Assembly: GCA_025936675.1 (NCBI GenBank)
Contig: JAICSX010000044.1
Coordinates: 1 to 16,361, forward strand
Reading direction: 5' to 3'
Source of the DNA: Sphingomonas sp.
GTDB lineage: Bacteria > Pseudomonadota > Alphaproteobacteria > Sphingomonadales > Sphingomonadaceae
Length of the DNA: 16,361 nt
Each line of letters starts with the position of its first letter. Position 1 is the stretch's first letter. The notes below the pieces were generated by a model. That model was given only the letters and a program-made list of their open reading frames with translations. It did not search any database and was not told the origin of the DNA. The translations under genes and the position numbers were made by a program. Of this stretch, positions 13,924 to 16,361 are shown one piece after another.

Positions 13924-15693
13924 TCAGCTGGAGGTCCGCGGCCGGTTCTTCGCCTGATCGTCGCGATAGGCGTCGATCGCGTCATTCTGGCGGAGGATCT
14001 TGTTGTCCGGATCGACCGTGACGAGGCTGTTCGGGTTCGTAATAGTCAGCGAGCCTCGGCCGTTGGTCATCGGCACGACCTGCCGCTGATTGTCGACCTG
14101 GACCTCCACAGGCATCGGGAAGGGGAGGCCGTGCGGCGTCTTCCATTGCAGATAGAGCGTCTGCCCCTGCCGTGTCGTGACCAGGCGCGGGAGGTGCGCC
14201 TGCCGCAGGTAGACATCGAAGAACCATTTCAGGTTCTTGTGCGCCTCCTGGCTAGCGATCGCTTCGAACTCGTTAGTGGAGCCGAAGCGCGGCTGGAAAT
14301 TTCCCGGCTTCGGATCCGGCCGGCCGTAGACCTCTCGGCGAACGGCGGTCCAGAATGCCTGGTCTCCGATCAGGTTTCGGAGCGTATGGAGGACCCAGCT
14401 GCCCTTGACGTAAATGTCGTTCCCGGGGCCGGTCTTGTTGTCGTAGACCTGCTCCTCGGTCTGGTGGCGTCCTGAGACGATCGGATATTTGTTCTGGATC
14501 GTCTGGCGCTGCTTGAACATCGCGGAATCGTAGACCATCCGACCGTCGAGCCAAGCGAGGGTCACCGGCTGCATGTAGCTTCCGAAGCCCTCGTGGAGCC
14601 ACATGTCGTCCCAGTCACCATTCGTCAGCTGGTTGCCGAACCATTCATGGCTGAATTCGTGGTTCATCAGCCAGTCGAAGCCTTCCGGCGCGAGCTTGTA
14701 GTTATTGCCGTAGGCGTTGATCGTCTGGTGCTCCATGCCGAGGTGCGGAGTCTCGACGACGCCCATCTTCTCGTCCCACCAAGGGTAAGGGCCGATCGTC
14801 GCTTCGAAGAAGCCGATCGTCTGCACCATTTCGGCGAGCAGCTTCTGAGCGTTCTTCGTCTCGCCCGGGAGGTACCAATATTGGACCGGCATGCGGTAAC
14901 CGTAGCGGCTCTGGTATGTAGTTTGCGCGAGCTGATAAGGCGCGACGTCGAGCGCAATCGCGTAATTGTTCGGGTGGCGCGCGCGCCAGTTCCACTGCGT
15001 CCGGCCGTCGGAGAGCTTGTCGACGCCGAGGAGGCGGCCATTTGAGGGTGCGGACAGACCTTTCGGAACGATGATGTGCTGGGTGACCGTCCCGATCTCG
15101 ACCTGGCTGTTGTCGAAGCAGGGCCAGAAGAGGTCGCAGCCTTCGCCTTCGACGGCGGTGGCGACCCACGGGCGCCCGTCTTTGGTGTAGGCCCAGACGA
15201 TGCCGCCGTCCCATGGCGCGCGCTTGGCGACGTGCGGCTTGCCGCCATAAGCGATCGCCAGCGACAGACGCTCGCCGGGCTGCTTCGGCTGCGGCAGGTT
15301 CACGGTGACGAGCCCACCGTCGTTCTTCCACGCTGAATCGGCGAGCGGCTTGCCGTCGGCCGCGATGGACTTGATCGGCAGTTCGGGATCCAGATCGAAC
15401 TGAATCTTGGCGAGCGGCGATTTGACGAGGAACCCGAGGATTGCGCGGCCATCGATACGTTTGTGGCTAGGCTGGACGTCGAAGGTGAGATCGGCGGTCT
15501 GGAAGTCGACCGAGCGCTGCTCAGGGGTCAGCGGCAGGCCGGTCTTGGCGGTGCGCGCACCAAGCTCAGGCTTGGGCTTGTTCGCGATCCAGACGATGAC
15601 CAGCAGCGCGAGGATGAGCACGCCGAGGATCGCCCACGGCTGCCAATCAACGTCCCGGCGCTCCTCAAGCCGCTTCGAATCCGCTTCGCTCAA
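13924..15693 (-). CDS. Membrane-anchored M1 family aminopeptidase
   Basis: This is a zinc aminopeptidase of the M1 (gluzincin) family, 589 residues, cleaving N-terminal residues from peptides. A transmembrane anchor lies at about 19-37 (PWAILGVLILALLVIVWIA), placing the catalytic part in the periplasm. The zinc motif is HEFSHEW (H345, E346, H349) with the third ligand E368 in WLHEGFGSY, correctly 18 residues on. The substrate motif reads LGMEHQT (319-324), with His where most M1 enzymes have Asn. NDIYVKGSWVLHTLR contains the catalytic Tyr region. The start is a TTG at 15693: it overlaps the TGA of the preceding M28 gene (TTGA), and AAGGGAG lies 7 nt upstream (15707-15701). Translation is thus coupled to the M28 gene and the pair probably degrades extracytoplasmic peptides together. 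It is shorter than full-length aminopeptidase N. Confidence 0.93.
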   Translation of the reverse strand: MSEADSKRLEERRDVDWQPWAILGVLILALLVIVWIANKPKPELGARTAKTGLPLTPEQRSVDFQTADLTFDVQPSHKRIDGRAILGFLVKSPLAKIQFDLDPELPIKSIAADGKPLADSAWKNDGGLVTVNLPQPKQPGERLSLAIAYGGKPHVAKRAPWDGGIVWAYTKDGRPWVATAVEGEGCDLFWPCFDNSQVEIGTVTQHIIVPKGLSAPSNGRLLGVDKLSDGRTQWNWRARHPNNYAIALDVAPYQLAQTTYQSRYGYRMPVQYWYLPGETKNAQKLLAEMVQTIGFFEATIGPYPWWDEKMGVVETPHLGMEHQTINAYGNNYKLAPEGFDWLMNHEFSHEWFGNQLTNGDWDDMWLHEGFGSYMQPVTLAWLDGRMVYDSAMFKQRQTIQNKYPIVSGRHQTEEQVYDNKTGPGNDIYVKGSWVLHTLRNLIGDQAFWTAVRREVYGRPDPKPGNFQPRFGSTNEFEAIASQEAHKNLKWFFDVYLRQAHLPRLVTTRQGQTLYLQWKTPHGLPFPMPVEVQVDNQRQVVPMTNGRGSLTITNPNSLVTVDPDNKILRQNDAIDAYRDDQAKNRPRTSS

Positions 15694-16361
15694 CCCCGCT
15701 CTCCCTTCTTCGGTGCGGGCGCATCGCTCGTCCGGTCGGCCGCGCTACGGTCGCGGGCGGCACGGAACTCGCTGTCCGCGCTCCAGTTCGGCCATTCGCG
15801 CGAGTTCGCGAGCCTCAGGCCGAGCTGGTGCAGCAGCTCGGCATTTTGAGCGACCCCGCTCCAGTCCCAATTGGGCTGCCATTCGTCGCTCGGCTGGTGA
15901 TAATGCAGCTTGTTGTAGTCGTTGGCGATCTGCTCGCCGCGCGCCACGCCGCCGTTCACCAGGTCCAGCCCTTGTGAGAAGCTCATCGCGGGCACGCCGA
16001 CCTTGGCGAAGGAGAAATGGTCGGAGCGGTAAAAGCCGCCGGTCTCGGGGTGCGGGTCGGGCGTGTAATAGCGGCCCTGCTTCTTCCCCTCTTCGATCAG
16101 ATCATCGAGGAGGCCGAGCTTGGCCGTCCCGCGGATGGTGAAGTCCTTCTGCGGTCCATCAGGAAGCCACGCGTCGACGTTCACGTTCCCGACGGTCTTG
16201 CCGAACGGATAAAGCGGATGGGCGGCATAATAGCTCGAGCCGAGCAGGCCCTTCTCTTCGCCCGTGACGGCCAGGAAGACGATCGAGCGATCGGGACGTG
16301 GCCCATGCGCGAACACTCGCGCCTGCTCGATCAGCTCGGATATGCCGGTCCCGTTGTCGAC
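15690..16361 (-). CDS. M28 family metallopeptidase (C-terminal part, cut by window end)
   Basis: This is a zinc-dependent exopeptidase of family M28, the group of bacterial leucyl aminopeptidases and glutamate carboxypeptidase-like enzymes. The 223 visible residues begin with DNGTGISELIEQAR, whose Asp is the bridging metal ligand. They continue with IVFLAVTGEEKGLLGSSYYA (catalytic and metal-binding Glu pair), VGNVNVDAW (metal Asp), RSDHFSFAKVGVPAMSF and YHQPSDEW (C-terminal His ligand). Only the first His ligand and the N-terminus, probably with a signal peptide, lie beyond the window. The tail (about the last 25 residues) is charged and variable. The TGA stop overlaps the TTG start of the M1 peptidase by 3 nt, giving tight coupling. 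Family members are usually periplasmic or secreted; specificity is unknown. Confidence 0.92.
   Translation of the reverse strand, partial: VDNGTGISELIEQARVFAHGPRPDRSIVFLAVTGEEKGLLGSSYYAAHPLYPFGKTVGNVNVDAWLPDGPQKDFTIRGTAKLGLLDDLIEEGKKQGRYYTPDPHPETGGFYRSDHFSFAKVGVPAMSFSQGLDLVNGGVARGEQIANDYNKLHYHQPSDEWQPNWDWSGVAQNAELLHQLGLRLANSREWPNWSADSEFRAARDRSAADRTSDAPAPKKGERG

Noticed and set aside
14131..15336. Plus-strand open frames opposite the M1 peptidase gene
   Set aside because: They are antisense shadows of a gene with complete family motifs and show no recognisable domains or ribosome binding sites.

Overview
The window is GC-rich and densely coded, and looks like the chromosome of an alphaproteobacterium, most likely a sphingomonad (Sphingomonadaceae). 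The grounds are codon use strongly biased to G/C, many secreted or membrane-anchored peptidases and beta-propeller proteins, a small PilZ protein, and an exact alphaproteobacterial-type SOS box (two GAAC/GTTC half-sites as direct repeats 7 nt apart) in front of uvrA. No rRNA, tRNA, insertion sequence, prophage or CRISPR array was recognised. Taxonomy is inferred from protein character and was not tested by search.

Layout: 1-294 (-) is the N-terminal end of uvrA, with a sigma70-like promoter and a LexA box upstream. 395-3429 (-) is a two-gene unit: a TIR-transmembrane-TPR protein followed 8 nt later by an exported SMP-30/gluconolactonase-like propeller. 3652-4095 (+) holds a PilZ protein and a 47-residue Arg/Asp-rich ORF. 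4108-7825 (-) is a sortilin-like Asp-box propeller protein of about 1060 residues followed by the RNA 2',3'-cyclic phosphodiesterase ThpR.

7975-11589 holds four genes that may belong together. PPK2 polyphosphate kinase and a DUF4956 membrane protein are on +; a Shewanella-like PPP phosphatase and an exported CotH-kinase-like protein are on -. The two pairs meet tail to tail with an 8-bp overlap. DUF4956 and CotH proteins are known companions of VTC-type polyphosphate polymerases, so finding both beside PPK2 without a VTC gene is the most interesting arrangement in the window.

11783-12529 (+) is a Bax-inhibitor-1/YccA family protein with a clear intrinsic terminator. Next comes a roughly 215-nt hairpin-rich leader, including a perfect 12-bp inverted repeat, in front of a DUF4186 gene (+) that ends in a 4-bp stop-to-stop overlap with a glutathione S-transferase gene (-). 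A second exact GAAC-N7-GAAC site lies 20-34 nt upstream of the GST start. 13924 to the end (-) is a translationally coupled peptidase pair: an M28 aminopeptidase, cut by the window edge, and a membrane-anchored M1 aminopeptidase starting at TTG.

Several starts are assigned to non-ATG codons from Shine-Dalgarno spacing and protein logic. No gene-free stretch exceeds 300 nt; the longest are 12530-12801 and 3430-3651.
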